DNA from: Lysobacter soli
GTDB taxonomy: Bacteria > Pseudomonadota > Gammaproteobacteria > Xanthomonadales > Xanthomonadaceae
Direction: 5' to 3'
NCBI RefSeq assembly: GCF_003382285.1
Contig: NZ_QTJR01000003.1
Coordinates: forward strand, 248,001 to 312,000
DNA length: 64,000 nt
In this document: positions 1-8,237 of the stretch, in pieces
How positions within the stretch are numbered: the stretch's first letter is position 1
Layout: the number at the start of each line of letters is the position of its first letter
The notes under the pieces: generated by a model
What the model was told of the DNA's origin: nothing
What the model saw: the letters and a program-made list of their open reading frames with translations, nothing else
The model's database searches: none
Translations under genes and position numbers: made by a program

Positions 1-1
1 A

Positions 2-178
2 CGCCAGGTCGCTGCAGTGCTCGCTTTGTGTCCGACACTGCGGGGCCGCGTGTGCATGCTTTCGCACTGGCAGGACGGCAGCGACATCGAAGATCCCTAC
101 GGTCGCGACCAGCGCGCATTCGATATTGCGTTCGAACGCATCGAGTCTTGTATACGCGATTGGCGAACGAAACTGTGA
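2..178 (+). CDS. Low-molecular-weight protein-tyrosine phosphatase, C-terminal part (5' end outside window)
   Basis: An open frame enters from the left edge and stops at 176-178, giving 58 residues. It carries the Asp-Pro-Tyr-Gly motif (IEDPYG, encoded about 95-112) that supplies the general-acid Asp of low-molecular-weight tyrosine phosphatases, followed by the usual amphipathic C-terminal helix ending RDWRTKL. The stretch TLRGRVCMLSHWQDG resembles the same part of Wzb/Etp proteins. These enzymes dephosphorylate the Tyr-rich tail of BY-kinases; such a kinase lies about 3 kb downstream at 3012-5288. The catalytic N-terminal CX5R loop lies outside the window and could not be checked. Confidence 0.8.
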   Translation, partial: RQVAAVLALCPTLRGRVCMLSHWQDGSDIEDPYGRDQRAFDIAFERIESCIRDWRTKL

Positions 179-264
179 CACGTTCATTCCAATTGCTTCA
201 GCGACGTGCGCATGCCGTGAAGTGATTCATCCATCTGAACCTGAGTTATCGCCGATCGCAGGTT

Positions 265-287
265 CATTCGCGTGAATGTGTTTTTTT
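265..287 (+). terminator. Possible Rho-independent terminator after the phosphatase gene
   Basis: A short stem CATTC/GAATG (265-269 and 274-278, loop GCGT) is followed by seven T at 281-287. A second imperfect palindrome, TGAACCTG/CAGGTTCA (236-243 and 259-266), lies just upstream. The stem is short, so termination efficiency is uncertain. The remaining gap up to 456 shows no gene; a promoter for the polysaccharide cluster may lie there, but no box is clear. Confidence 0.35.
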
Positions 288-456
288 CATCTCTTCATCA
301 ACTACGCAACCATAGATTCGTTGCGCACGGACGCAGCGCGTCAGATTTCGACGCGTGAGGAACACGCGATCCGCTGCCGATGGTTGAGTGCGCACGCACA
401 CGGAAAAACACGCCTTTGCCCTTTCGTCGTTCGTGTTTCTGATCCGAGGTGCATGC

Positions 457-2886
457 ATGAGGGACCCCAAGCTGGTAGCTGCCAGCGCGATCGCGTTGGC
501 CGTGACCCTGTTCGCCATCTTCGCCATGCGCCCGTGGGCGCGGAAGATCGGACTGGTCGACCGGCCCGACGCGCGCAAGCAGCACCGCGGCAGCATTCCG
601 CTGATCGGCGGGCTGTGCTTCTTCCTCGGCACCCTGGTGGGGCTGAGCTATCTGGGCTACATCGACGGGTTCGTGACGAGCCTGCTGGCCGGCGGCGTGA
701 TGATCGTCGCAGCCGGCGCGCTGGATGACGCCAGCAACCTCAGCGTGACTTCACGCCTTCTGGTCGAGGCCGGTGCCGCCGGCCTGGTGATCTTCATGTC
801 GGGCTTCTACGTGCACGATCTGGGCCAGATCGTCGGCACGCGCCACATCGACATCGGGCTGTTCGGCATCCCGTTCACGATCATCGCCGTCATCGGCCTG
901 ATCAACGCCTTCAACATGATGGACGGCATCGACGGCCTCGCCGCGTCGATGGCGATGGTGTGCATCGGCGCGATCCTGCTGTTCGACGACTCGTCCTGGT
1001 CGATGCCGGGCGTGCTGGTGATGCTGCAGGTGCTGTTCGCCGCGCTGATTCCCTATCTGTTCGTCAACCTCGGCTGGCCCGACGGCCGCAAGATCTTCAT
1101 GGGCGACGCCGGCAGCACGCTGATCGGCTTCATCCTGGCGTGGGCCCTTATTTATATGAGTCACGCGAAGGTGGGCCGCCTCAACCCGCCGGACGTGCTG
1201 TGGTGCGTCGCGCTGCCGGTGATGGATACGCTGGCGGTGATGTATCGCCGACTGCGTGCGGGCGGATCGCCGTTCAAGGCCGATCGCCAGCATCTTCACC
1301 ACCTGCTGTGCGACACCGGCATGCCGCCGCGCCTGGTGCTGCTGACGATGGTCGCGGTCGCCGGCATCCTCGTGCTGATGGGCTGGTCGCTGCGCGACAT
1401 GCCGCAGTCGCTCGCCTTCGCCGCCTTCATGCTGGTGATGGCGCTGCACGTGTGGTGGGTGCCGAAGGCGCTGACGAAACTGCGCGGTCGCTGGCCGCGA
1501 AGCGCTCCCCGGCCCATTCCCGCGCCGGTGCAGACGCAGACGAACAACCACGGCATCAACTTCCTCAGTGCCCTGGCGGGCTTCGACGACCACGACGAGG
1601 TGCGCAACGTGCCCGAGCGCAGCGATGCGCCCGCCCGTGCCGGCATCGCACTCCCCGACGTGCTGCACCTTGCCGATGCCGCCGCTGAAGCCGCTTCGGA
1701 CATCAATCCGAAGCCGCCGGTGCGCGCCCTGTGCGTGCTGAGCGACTCGCCCGACGCGGTGCGCATGGCACCCATCGCGCAGCAGCTGGCGCGCGACGAA
1801 CGCTTCGAGACGACCGTCTGCGTGGCCGCCGAATCGGAGCAGGAATCGGCGCGCGTGCTCGAACTTTTCGACCTGTCGGCGGATGTGAAGGTATCGGTGC
1901 CGGCGTCGGGCGAGGATCCGGCCGAGATGACCTCCAGCGCGCTGGGCGGCATCAAGCGCGTGATGACGCAGGTGCGTCCGGACGTCGTCGTCGTGCCGGG
2001 CGATGCGCCCGCGACGCTCGCCACCGCGCTCGCCGCGCATTACCACCACGTGCCCGTGGTGTGCATCGACGGCGGCCTCGCGAATACCTCGTCCCCGCGT
2101 GCGGCGGACGATCCGGGCCGCCGCATCGCGCGTGCACTCGCGTCGCTGCACGTCGCATCCGGTCAGTCAGCAGGCCGCCAGCTGGTCGCCGAAGGCGTGC
2201 CGGCGCATCGCGTGCTCGTCACCGGCAACGCCGCGCCGGATGCGCTGCGCAGCGCGCTCGAACGCCTGCAGCCCGAACACGGCATGGGTCTGGCGCTGGC
2301 CGAACGCTTCGCCGCGCTGCGCGACAACGCCCCGCTGGTGCTGATGCTCGGCCACGAATGCGAGGAAGCGCACGCGACGCTGATGTGCAATGCGCTCACG
2401 CAGATCGCGCGCGAGCACCCGGGCGTGGATGTCGTCTGCGCGATCGGTCCGGTGTTCCTCGACGAGAACACGCCCGACAACCTCCACCGCATCGACGCGC
2501 CGGACTACCTTGCCGCGCTGTTCCTGCTGCGCCGTGCGCGACTGGCCTTCGTTGGGCCGTCCCTGTACGCAGAGGCGATGGCGCTGGAAATCCCGCTGCT
2601 TTCGCTCGAGCCGCCGCCGGTCGAAGCCCAGGGCCGCGTGCACCTGATGGTGCACGACGCACAGGCGATCGCCGGCCACGTGTCGCGCCTGCTAGACGAA
2701 GCTTGGCTGCCGCCGCGCCGTGTCGCGCCGTCCGACAGCAACCGCATTCCCGAATTGAGCGACGCCGATGTGCGCGTCGCCGACGCCTTGGCGGGCCTGC
2801 GCCCGGTAACTCACGCGACGACGCCGTCGCGGGACGCCGGTTCGCCAAACCAGGTCGCGATCCGCAGCGCGTGGGGGGCGTCATGA
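457..2886 (+). CDS. WecA-type undecaprenyl-phosphate glycosyl-1-phosphate transferase fused to a degenerate UDP-GlcNAc 2-epimerase-like domain
   Basis: The start at 457 is chosen because GAGG at 446-449 sits seven bases upstream; an in-frame ATG at 388 lacks this. The 809-residue product has two parts. Residues 1 to about 350 form a polytopic MraY/WecA family transferase with NAFNMMDGIDGLAAS, the GDAGS loop and a QHLHHLL histidine motif; it would load a sugar phosphate onto undecaprenyl phosphate at the inner membrane to prime polysaccharide synthesis. Residues about 420-790 resemble WecB UDP-GlcNAc 2-epimerase (VVVVPGDAPATLATALAAHY, GLALAERF, LMLGHECEE), but the family motifs VEAGLR, PEExNR and DSGGxQEE are not kept. 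This domain is probably regulatory or sugar-nucleotide-binding rather than catalytic (inference). It is followed by the BY-kinase gene. Confidence 0.85.
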   Translation: MRDPKLVAASAIALAVTLFAIFAMRPWARKIGLVDRPDARKQHRGSIPLIGGLCFFLGTLVGLSYLGYIDGFVTSLLAGGVMIVAAGALDDASNLSVTSRLLVEAGAAGLVIFMSGFYVHDLGQIVGTRHIDIGLFGIPFTIIAVIGLINAFNMMDGIDGLAASMAMVCIGAILLFDDSSWSMPGVLVMLQVLFAALIPYLFVNLGWPDGRKIFMGDAGSTLIGFILAWALIYMSHAKVGRLNPPDVLWCVALPVMDTLAVMYRRLRAGGSPFKADRQHLHHLLCDTGMPPRLVLLTMVAVAGILVLMGWSLRDMPQSLAFAAFMLVMALHVWWVPKALTKLRGRWPRSAPRPIPAPVQTQTNNHGINFLSALAGFDDHDEVRNVPERSDAPARAGIALPDVLHLADAAAEAASDINPKPPVRALCVLSDSPDAVRMAPIAQQLARDERFETTVCVAAESEQESARVLELFDLSADVKVSVPASGEDPAEMTSSALGGIKRVMTQVRPDVVVVPGDAPATLATALAAHYHHVPVVCIDGGLANTSSPRAADDPGRRIARALASLHVASGQSAGRQLVAEGVPAHRVLVTGNAAPDALRSALERLQPEHGMGLALAERFAALRDNAPLVLMLGHECEEAHATLMCNALTQIAREHPGVDVVCAIGPVFLDENTPDNLHRIDAPDYLAALFLLRRARLAFVGPSLYAEAMALEIPLLSLEPPPVEAQGRVHLMVHDAQAIAGHVSRLLDEAWLPPRRVAPSDSNRIPELSDADVRVADALAGLRPVTHATTPSRDAGSPNQVAIRSAWGAS

Positions 2887-3011
2887 CCGCCCCCACCGCG
2901 CGCGTCCCGCACCCTCCCACGCCCTTGCGGTCGTGGACGACACACGCGCGGCACGCCGCGTTCCCCTTGCGTGCGCAGTCGCATGCCCTGCTCTTCACCA
3001 GGTGACGAAAC

Positions 3012-5288
3012 ATGGCCACTCACGTGATCTCCCGGGCCGATGCCCCCTATGCCGTCCCGCCCGCCGCCAACGCGCGCGAAGACGACATCGACATCCCCAC
3101 CCTCGTATCCACGCTCACCGACAACAAGTGGCCGATCCTGTTCGGCACGCTGGCGTTTTTCATCGTTTCGGTGGCGTACGTGCTGCTGGCGACGCCGCAG
3201 TACGAGGCCAACGCCGTCGTGCAGGTCGAGTCCCGTCCGCCGACGGTGCCGGGCCTCAACCAGCCCACCACCGCGCCGGCACCGCCGATCGTCGATGCGC
3301 CCGCCGCGACGGAAACGCAGCTGCTGACCTCGCGCCGCGTGCTCGGTGAAGCGATCGAACGCCTCGACCTGGACACCGTCGTCGAACCGGTGCGCATGCC
3401 GCTCATCGGCGAAACGATGGCGCGCATGCAGCAGCGCCTGCATCCGGGCGAAGTGGCCTCGCCGTGGTTCGGCCTGGACAGCTATGCGTGGGGCGGCGAA
3501 CAGGTCGACGTCGGCTCGTTCGAAGTACCCGAGCAGCTGGTCGGCATTCCGCTGCAGCTGATCGCCGGCGAGCGCGGCAAGTACAAGCTGCTCGATCCGG
3601 ACGGCAACCTGATGCTGGAAGGCCGCGTCGGCCAGAAGGCCACCAACGGCCGCGGCCTCACGCTGGAAGTCGAACGCCTGGCCGCCAACCCCGGCACCCG
3701 CTTCGAGATGACGCGCCTGAACACCATGGCGCTGATGACCAAGCTGAAGAAGGACATCACCGTCAGCGAACAGGGCCGCAACTCCGGCATCATCAACCTG
3801 ACCTATCCGCACCCGGATGCGCTGCGCGCGAAGCAGGTGCTCGACCAGATCACGCAGGCCTACGTGCGCCAGAACGTGGCGCGCAATTCGGCCGAAGCGG
3901 CCAAGCGCCTGCAGTTCGTCACCGAGCAGTTGCCGAAGGTACGCCGCGAACTCGCCGACGCGCAGGCCCGCCTGAACACCTTCCAGTCGCGCACGCGCAC
4001 GATGGACGTCGGCGTGTCGAACAAGGCGCTGCTCGACCAGACGGTCGCGCTCGACCAGAGCATCCAGCAGCTGCAGGTGCAGCGCGCCGACATCGCCAGC
4101 CGCTACACGCCCGAGCATCCGGTCTACCAGTCGCTGATGCGCCAGATCGGCCAGTTCGAGGCGAAGAAGAACCAGATCATGGGCCAGATCGGGAACCTGC
4201 CCGACACGCAGCAGGGCCTGTTCCGCCTGAACCGCGACGTGGAGGTCATCAACCAGACCTACGCCAACCTGCTCGACCAGGCGCAGCAGCTGAACATCGC
4301 CGCCGCCAGCGCGGTCGGCAACGCGCGCGTGATCGATCCGGCCGACGTCAACATGGACAGCCCGTCGTGGCCGAAGCCGCTGATCGTCATCGGCGCCGGC
4401 ACGCTCATCGGCGCGATGTTCATGGTCGCATTCGTGCTCACGCGCCAGATGTTCCGTCGCGGCGTCGAGGATCCGGTCGACATCGAACTGCTCGGCCTGC
4501 CGGTGTATGCGTCGATTCCCTTCAGCGCGAAGGGCAAGCAGATCGTCGCTCAGCCGGGCACGGCCGCGCGTCGCGACGGGAAGCAGCGCCTGCTGGCGTT
4601 CCGCTCACCGTCGGACCTGGCGATGGAGGCGCTGCGCACGCTGCGCACGAGCCTGCATTTCGCCCGCTTCGAGATGAAGAACAACATGCTGATGATCGCC
4701 GCGCCGAGTCCGGGCGTGGGCAAGTCGTTCGTCTGCGCGAACCTCGCCGTGACGATGGCGCAGGCCGGCCAGCGCGTGCTGCTGGTGGACGCCGACATGC
4801 GTCGCGGCACGCTGCACCTGGCGCTCGGAACGCGCGCCGACGGTGGTCTTTCGGAGCTGATTTCCGGCCGCATCGACGAGATCCAGGCCGTGCGCAAGGT
4901 CGGCGGCACGGAGAACCTGTCGTTCATCTCGCGCGGCACGATCCCGCCGAATCCGTCGGAACTGCTGATGCATCCGCGCTTCACTTCGCTGCTGGACAAG
5001 CTCGCGCAGCAGTACGACATCGTGGTGATCGATACGCCGCCTGTGCTCGCGGTCACCGACGCCGCGGTGATCGGCCACCACGTCGGCACCTGCCTCATGG
5101 TCGTGCGCTGGGGCCTCAACCAGCAGCGCGAGATCGCCCTGGCCAAGCAGCGCCTGGAACAGAACGGCGTCGAAGTGCGCGGCGCGATCTTCAACGCGGT
5201 GCAGAAGCGCGGCTCGGGTCAGTACGCCTACACGTACTACGACTACCAGCCGATGAAGGACGAACCCCTGCGTGCGGGAGCGAGGTAA
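3012..5288 (+). CDS. Polysaccharide co-polymerase/BY-kinase (Wzc/GumC-like chain-length regulator)
   Basis: The product has 758 residues. A Wzz-type domain is flanked by two membrane segments (about 38-60 and 455-477), with a coiled-coil-rich periplasmic region between. The C-terminal cytoplasmic kinase has Walker A PSPGVGKS (about 565-572), Walker A' VLLVDADMR and Walker B VVIDTPP (about 671). It ends in a Tyr cluster (YAYTYYDY, about 738-746) typical of autophosphorylating bacterial tyrosine kinases. It would control polymer length and export together with the outer-membrane protein at 15315-16409, and is the likely substrate of the phosphatase at the left edge. AGGTGA lies just before the ATG. 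Confidence 0.92.
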   Translation: MATHVISRADAPYAVPPAANAREDDIDIPTLVSTLTDNKWPILFGTLAFFIVSVAYVLLATPQYEANAVVQVESRPPTVPGLNQPTTAPAPPIVDAPAATETQLLTSRRVLGEAIERLDLDTVVEPVRMPLIGETMARMQQRLHPGEVASPWFGLDSYAWGGEQVDVGSFEVPEQLVGIPLQLIAGERGKYKLLDPDGNLMLEGRVGQKATNGRGLTLEVERLAANPGTRFEMTRLNTMALMTKLKKDITVSEQGRNSGIINLTYPHPDALRAKQVLDQITQAYVRQNVARNSAEAAKRLQFVTEQLPKVRRELADAQARLNTFQSRTRTMDVGVSNKALLDQTVALDQSIQQLQVQRADIASRYTPEHPVYQSLMRQIGQFEAKKNQIMGQIGNLPDTQQGLFRLNRDVEVINQTYANLLDQAQQLNIAAASAVGNARVIDPADVNMDSPSWPKPLIVIGAGTLIGAMFMVAFVLTRQMFRRGVEDPVDIELLGLPVYASIPFSAKGKQIVAQPGTAARRDGKQRLLAFRSPSDLAMEALRTLRTSLHFARFEMKNNMLMIAAPSPGVGKSFVCANLAVTMAQAGQRVLLVDADMRRGTLHLALGTRADGGLSELISGRIDEIQAVRKVGGTENLSFISRGTIPPNPSELLMHPRFTSLLDKLAQQYDIVVIDTPPVLAVTDAAVIGHHVGTCLMVVRWGLNQQREIALAKQRLEQNGVEVRGAIFNAVQKRGSGQYAYTYYDYQPMKDEPLRAGAR

Positions 5289-5292
5289 CGCG

Positions 5293-6729
5293 ATGCGCAC
5301 CCAGATCACGATGTCGCCCTACTACGGCACGCCGGACTTCTCGCGCCTGATGCGCGATGACGTCCCGCCGCCGGCCGTGGATCCGGTGTCGGTCGCCGAC
5401 ATCCTCCGCAACGCCTTCGTCTATCCGCCGTACTCGATCTACGAAGGCGTCCGGCTGGTCACGTTCGGGTTCTGCCCGCACGACGACATGCACACCGAGC
5501 CCAAGTTCCACTTCAAGTTCCGCAATGCGGGCGAAGTGCCGGAGTACGCCGCGACCGAGCAGGACTGGGTCGCCGGCTACCACCGCCGCCTGTGCGACGC
5601 GATCCAGCGCAGCTGCGCCGGCATGAGTTCGCCGTGGCTGCTGCAGAGCGGCGGCAAGGACTCGACGACGCTGGCGATCGCCATCGCCGACGCGCGTCCG
5701 GACACGACGTGCATTACCTATCTCGGCGGCCAGGAAGAGGACGAAGTCGAATCGGCGACGCACGTCGCGCGAACGCTCGGCCTTCGCCATGAAACGCTGA
5801 CCTGCGATCCGGCGCGCGCGTACGACCGCTACCTCGGCGTCGTCGATCGCATGCCGCTGCTGACGGCCGACTTCGCGCTGCTCTCCTGCATCGACCTGGG
5901 CACCGAGGTGGTCGGCCACGGCGGCGATGGCGTCGTCGACGGCCTCGGCGCCGACAGCTACTTCGGCACGCCGATGAGCAAGCGCCAGGAAATGCTCAAG
6001 CGACTGTCGCGCGACTTGCCGCTGCCGGGCTGGCTCTCGGAACTTCCCGGCGTGGATCGCAGCTTCAAGCTCTGCTACATGCTCAGCACGCTGCGCATGA
6101 ACGAGATCGAGCGTGCGTTCCCGGGCTCGCGCTTCAGCGACGACGAAGTCGACGAACTGCTCGGACGGCCGATCTCGCAGCATTCGCGTCATCGCCTCGA
6201 GCTCTATCGCGAGGAAATCGGCTCGGCCACTAGCCTGTGGGAATGGCGCGACATGTCGACGTCGATCGCCGGCTCGGCGGGCGCGTTCGCCAAGGGCCTG
6301 TACTCGAGCGCCGCGCTCGGCCTGAAGGTCGCCTACCCGTTCTGCGACCTCACGCTGCGCGAGTGGATCCATCGCGAAGTGCCGCGTTACCAGAAGGTCG
6401 ATCCGGTCACCAAGCTCAACAAGTTGCTGATCCGCGACCACATCGCCACGCGCTTCGAGGAGCTGCCGTACGTCACCGGCAAGGGCAGTTTCCGCTTCGA
6501 CGTGCGTGGACTGGCGAAGGCGAGGTTCGACTGCGTGCGCGAGTTCGCGCGCGATTCGGCCGAGCTTCCCGGCGCCGGCGCATGGCTCGACCGCAACCGG
6601 CGGCGGCTCGACAACAAGTACCACGCGTCTAAGTTCTACCTCCTCGCCGTCGTGCTTCCGTGGCTCGCGTCGCGCCGCGAGCGGCGCACGCAGCAGGTGC
6701 AGGACACACGCGAACGCGCCTATGCCTGA
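5293..6729 (+). CDS. Asparagine-synthase-like PP-loop enzyme lacking the glutaminase domain
   Basis: GAGG in the previous gene's last codons lies seven bases before ATG 5293, which gives 478 residues. The ATP-pyrophosphatase motif SGGKDST is at about 119-125, and GLGADSYFG matches the second asparagine-synthase core motif. The N-terminal class II glutamine amidotransferase domain with Cys2 is absent; residues 1-100 are unlike it. It may therefore use ammonia or a partner, or adenylate a carboxylate to amidate a uronic acid or attach an amine to the glycan (inference from family and cluster). It starts four bases after the kinase stop and its 3' end overlaps the next gene by eight bases, so it is translationally coupled. 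Confidence 0.8.
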   Translation: MRTQITMSPYYGTPDFSRLMRDDVPPPAVDPVSVADILRNAFVYPPYSIYEGVRLVTFGFCPHDDMHTEPKFHFKFRNAGEVPEYAATEQDWVAGYHRRLCDAIQRSCAGMSSPWLLQSGGKDSTTLAIAIADARPDTTCITYLGGQEEDEVESATHVARTLGLRHETLTCDPARAYDRYLGVVDRMPLLTADFALLSCIDLGTEVVGHGGDGVVDGLGADSYFGTPMSKRQEMLKRLSRDLPLPGWLSELPGVDRSFKLCYMLSTLRMNEIERAFPGSRFSDDEVDELLGRPISQHSRHRLELYREEIGSATSLWEWRDMSTSIAGSAGAFAKGLYSSAALGLKVAYPFCDLTLREWIHREVPRYQKVDPVTKLNKLLIRDHIATRFEELPYVTGKGSFRFDVRGLAKARFDCVREFARDSAELPGAGAWLDRNRRRLDNKYHASKFYLLAVVLPWLASRRERRTQQVQDTRERAYA

Positions 6730-7792
6730 CCTGCTGAGGCGGCGGATCGCCGCGTCGATCGCGATGCTGTCCGCGGCGCCGATGGCGTCGTGGGCGGCCT
6801 CGCCCATCGGGAGCGCCGTCGTCGACGTGCGTCGGCACGGCGCACGCGGCAACGGCGTCGCCAACGACACGCGCGCCTTCCAGGCGGCGATCGATGCGCT
6901 GCCACAATCCGGCGGCACCGTGCAGGTGCCGGCCGGCGATTACCTCATCGATCCGGTCGTCGGCGTGCAGTTGCGCAGCCGCATGCACCTGGCGATGTCG
7001 CCAGGCACGCGCCTGCTCGCCAAGCCGAACGCCGCCGAGCGCGCCTACGTGCTCAACGCGCATCGCGTGAGCGATACGACGATCTCCGGTGGCCGCATCA
7101 TCGGCGAGCGCTCGTCCCACAAGGGCACGACCGGCGAATGGGGCCACGGCGTGATGATCCGCGCGTCCGAACGCGTAAACGTGCGCGACCTGCACATCTC
7201 GCATTGCTGGGGCGATGGCATCTCCATCGGCGGAACGAAAGTGGGCGCTGCCTTCGTTCCCAGCCGCGACGTGACGATCGAACGCGTCGTCTGCGCCGGC
7301 AACCGCCGCCAGGGACTCACCATCGGCCGCTCGCGCCGCGTGCGCGTGTTCGATTCCGAGTTCATCGACACCGGCGGCACCCTGCCCGGCGCCGGCATCG
7401 ACGTGGAGCCGGATGAAGGGGACATCGCCGACGACATCCTGATCGCGCGATGCACCGTGCGTGGCAACGAAGGTGCGGGCATCCAGCTCTACAAGCGCGT
7501 TTCCGACGCCACCGTGCGCGACTGCCTGATCGAGCACAACCGCGGGCACGGCATCCTCACCGTCGGCGCGACCGACTGCCGCATCGAGGACAACCGCATC
7601 CGCATGAACGTGCTGGGCGGTGTCGGCGTGCGGCCGGGCACGCGCAGCCTGATCGTGGCGCGCAACGAATTCGACGATAACGGGCCGGCCGGGAACTCCG
7701 CCGGCAAGAAACGTGGCGGCAAGCGCCACGTCACCATCGCCGAGCGAACCGAAGGCATCCGCGTCGACGCGGACAATCGCTACCTCGACTGA
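6722..7792 (+). CDS. Exported right-handed beta-helix protein (pectate-lyase-3/polysaccharide lyase-like), first of two paralogues
   Basis: The ATG lies inside the previous gene's last codons. A 356-residue product begins with a Sec-type signal peptide (LLRRRIAASIAM...MASWA). After it comes the HGARGNGVANDTRAFQAAID motif that opens pectate-lyase-superfamily helices, then repeated beta-helix coils rich in V/I-x-N/D-x-x. It shares long stretches with the protein at 8238-9446 ([23 protein letters not shown], CWGDGxSIGG). In polysaccharide clusters such proteins usually trim or epimerise the polymer in the periplasm; the substrate is unknown. Confidence 0.82.
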   Translation: MPDLLRRRIAASIAMLSAAPMASWAASPIGSAVVDVRRHGARGNGVANDTRAFQAAIDALPQSGGTVQVPAGDYLIDPVVGVQLRSRMHLAMSPGTRLLAKPNAAERAYVLNAHRVSDTTISGGRIIGERSSHKGTTGEWGHGVMIRASERVNVRDLHISHCWGDGISIGGTKVGAAFVPSRDVTIERVVCAGNRRQGLTIGRSRRVRVFDSEFIDTGGTLPGAGIDVEPDEGDIADDILIARCTVRGNEGAGIQLYKRVSDATVRDCLIEHNRGHGILTVGATDCRIEDNRIRMNVLGGVGVRPGTRSLIVARNEFDDNGPAGNSAGKKRGGKRHVTIAERTEGIRVDADNRYLD

Positions 7793-7823
7793 GTTCGAAG
7801 CGGACTCATCGGTAATTGCCTCG

Positions 7824-7840
7824 CGAGGCGCTGCGCCTCG
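7824..7840 (+). terminator. GC-rich hairpin in the 445-base gap before the second beta-helix gene
   Basis: The perfect stem CGAGGCG/CGCCTCG (7824-7830 and 7834-7840, loop CTG) lies 31 bases after the first beta-helix stop and is followed by TCTTC rather than a run of T. It may attenuate rather than stop transcription. The rest of 7793-8237 holds no convincing gene. Confidence 0.3.
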
Positions 7841-8043
7841 TCTTCACTGCGCGACGTGACGAATACCGTCACGCGCGCCATACTCCGTCACGCGAAATCA
7901 CCGGCACGACGCGTGATTTCAGCAAGCTCATCCGGCTCCGATGCAGCCGCGCCCGGTTCATCTCGCGCAATCGCGCATCATCGCGCAGCATCGAAATCGC
8001 AGTCATGAACTTGAATGCGCCGCTACATGAACGACACGCGCCG

Positions 8044-8067
8044 ATTTGTTTGCGCGCGTGCACAAAT
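8044..8067. promoter_or_regulatory. Inverted repeat ATTTGT-N12-ACAAAT, possible operator upstream of the second beta-helix gene
   Basis: The perfect six-base arms at 8044-8049 and 8062-8067 enclose 12 bases in an unusually AT-rich patch of this intergenic region, about 170 bases before the GTG at 8238. The spacing fits a dimeric regulator. No regulator family can be assigned, and clear -35/-10 boxes were not identified. Confidence 0.3.
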
Positions 8068-8237
8068 AGTGAAGATAGGGGTATCGATTCACACTTGTTG
8101 CTGTAGGGTGCACGTCAGTCACGAACATGATCGTGGCGTGATGACGTGAAGTTCGCGAGGGGGCGCGCTTCACACCACCAAGCCCCATCGAGCAGAACCG
8201 CTCACCCGGGGGCGTTCCTTAATTCCGGAACCCTACT

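Noticed and set aside
28-225. 65-residue frame at the left edge
   Set aside because: It overlaps the phosphatase 3' end in another frame; the phosphatase frame has the conserved DPYG motif.
388-456. N-terminal extension of the WecA-like protein
   Set aside because: No ribosome site precedes ATG 388, while GAGG is well placed for ATG 457, and the extension is not like any WecA N terminus.
751-2151. 466-residue frame on the minus strand
   Set aside because: It is antisense to the WecA-like gene and is rich in Arg, His and Gln, as expected from GC-rich third positions of the real gene.
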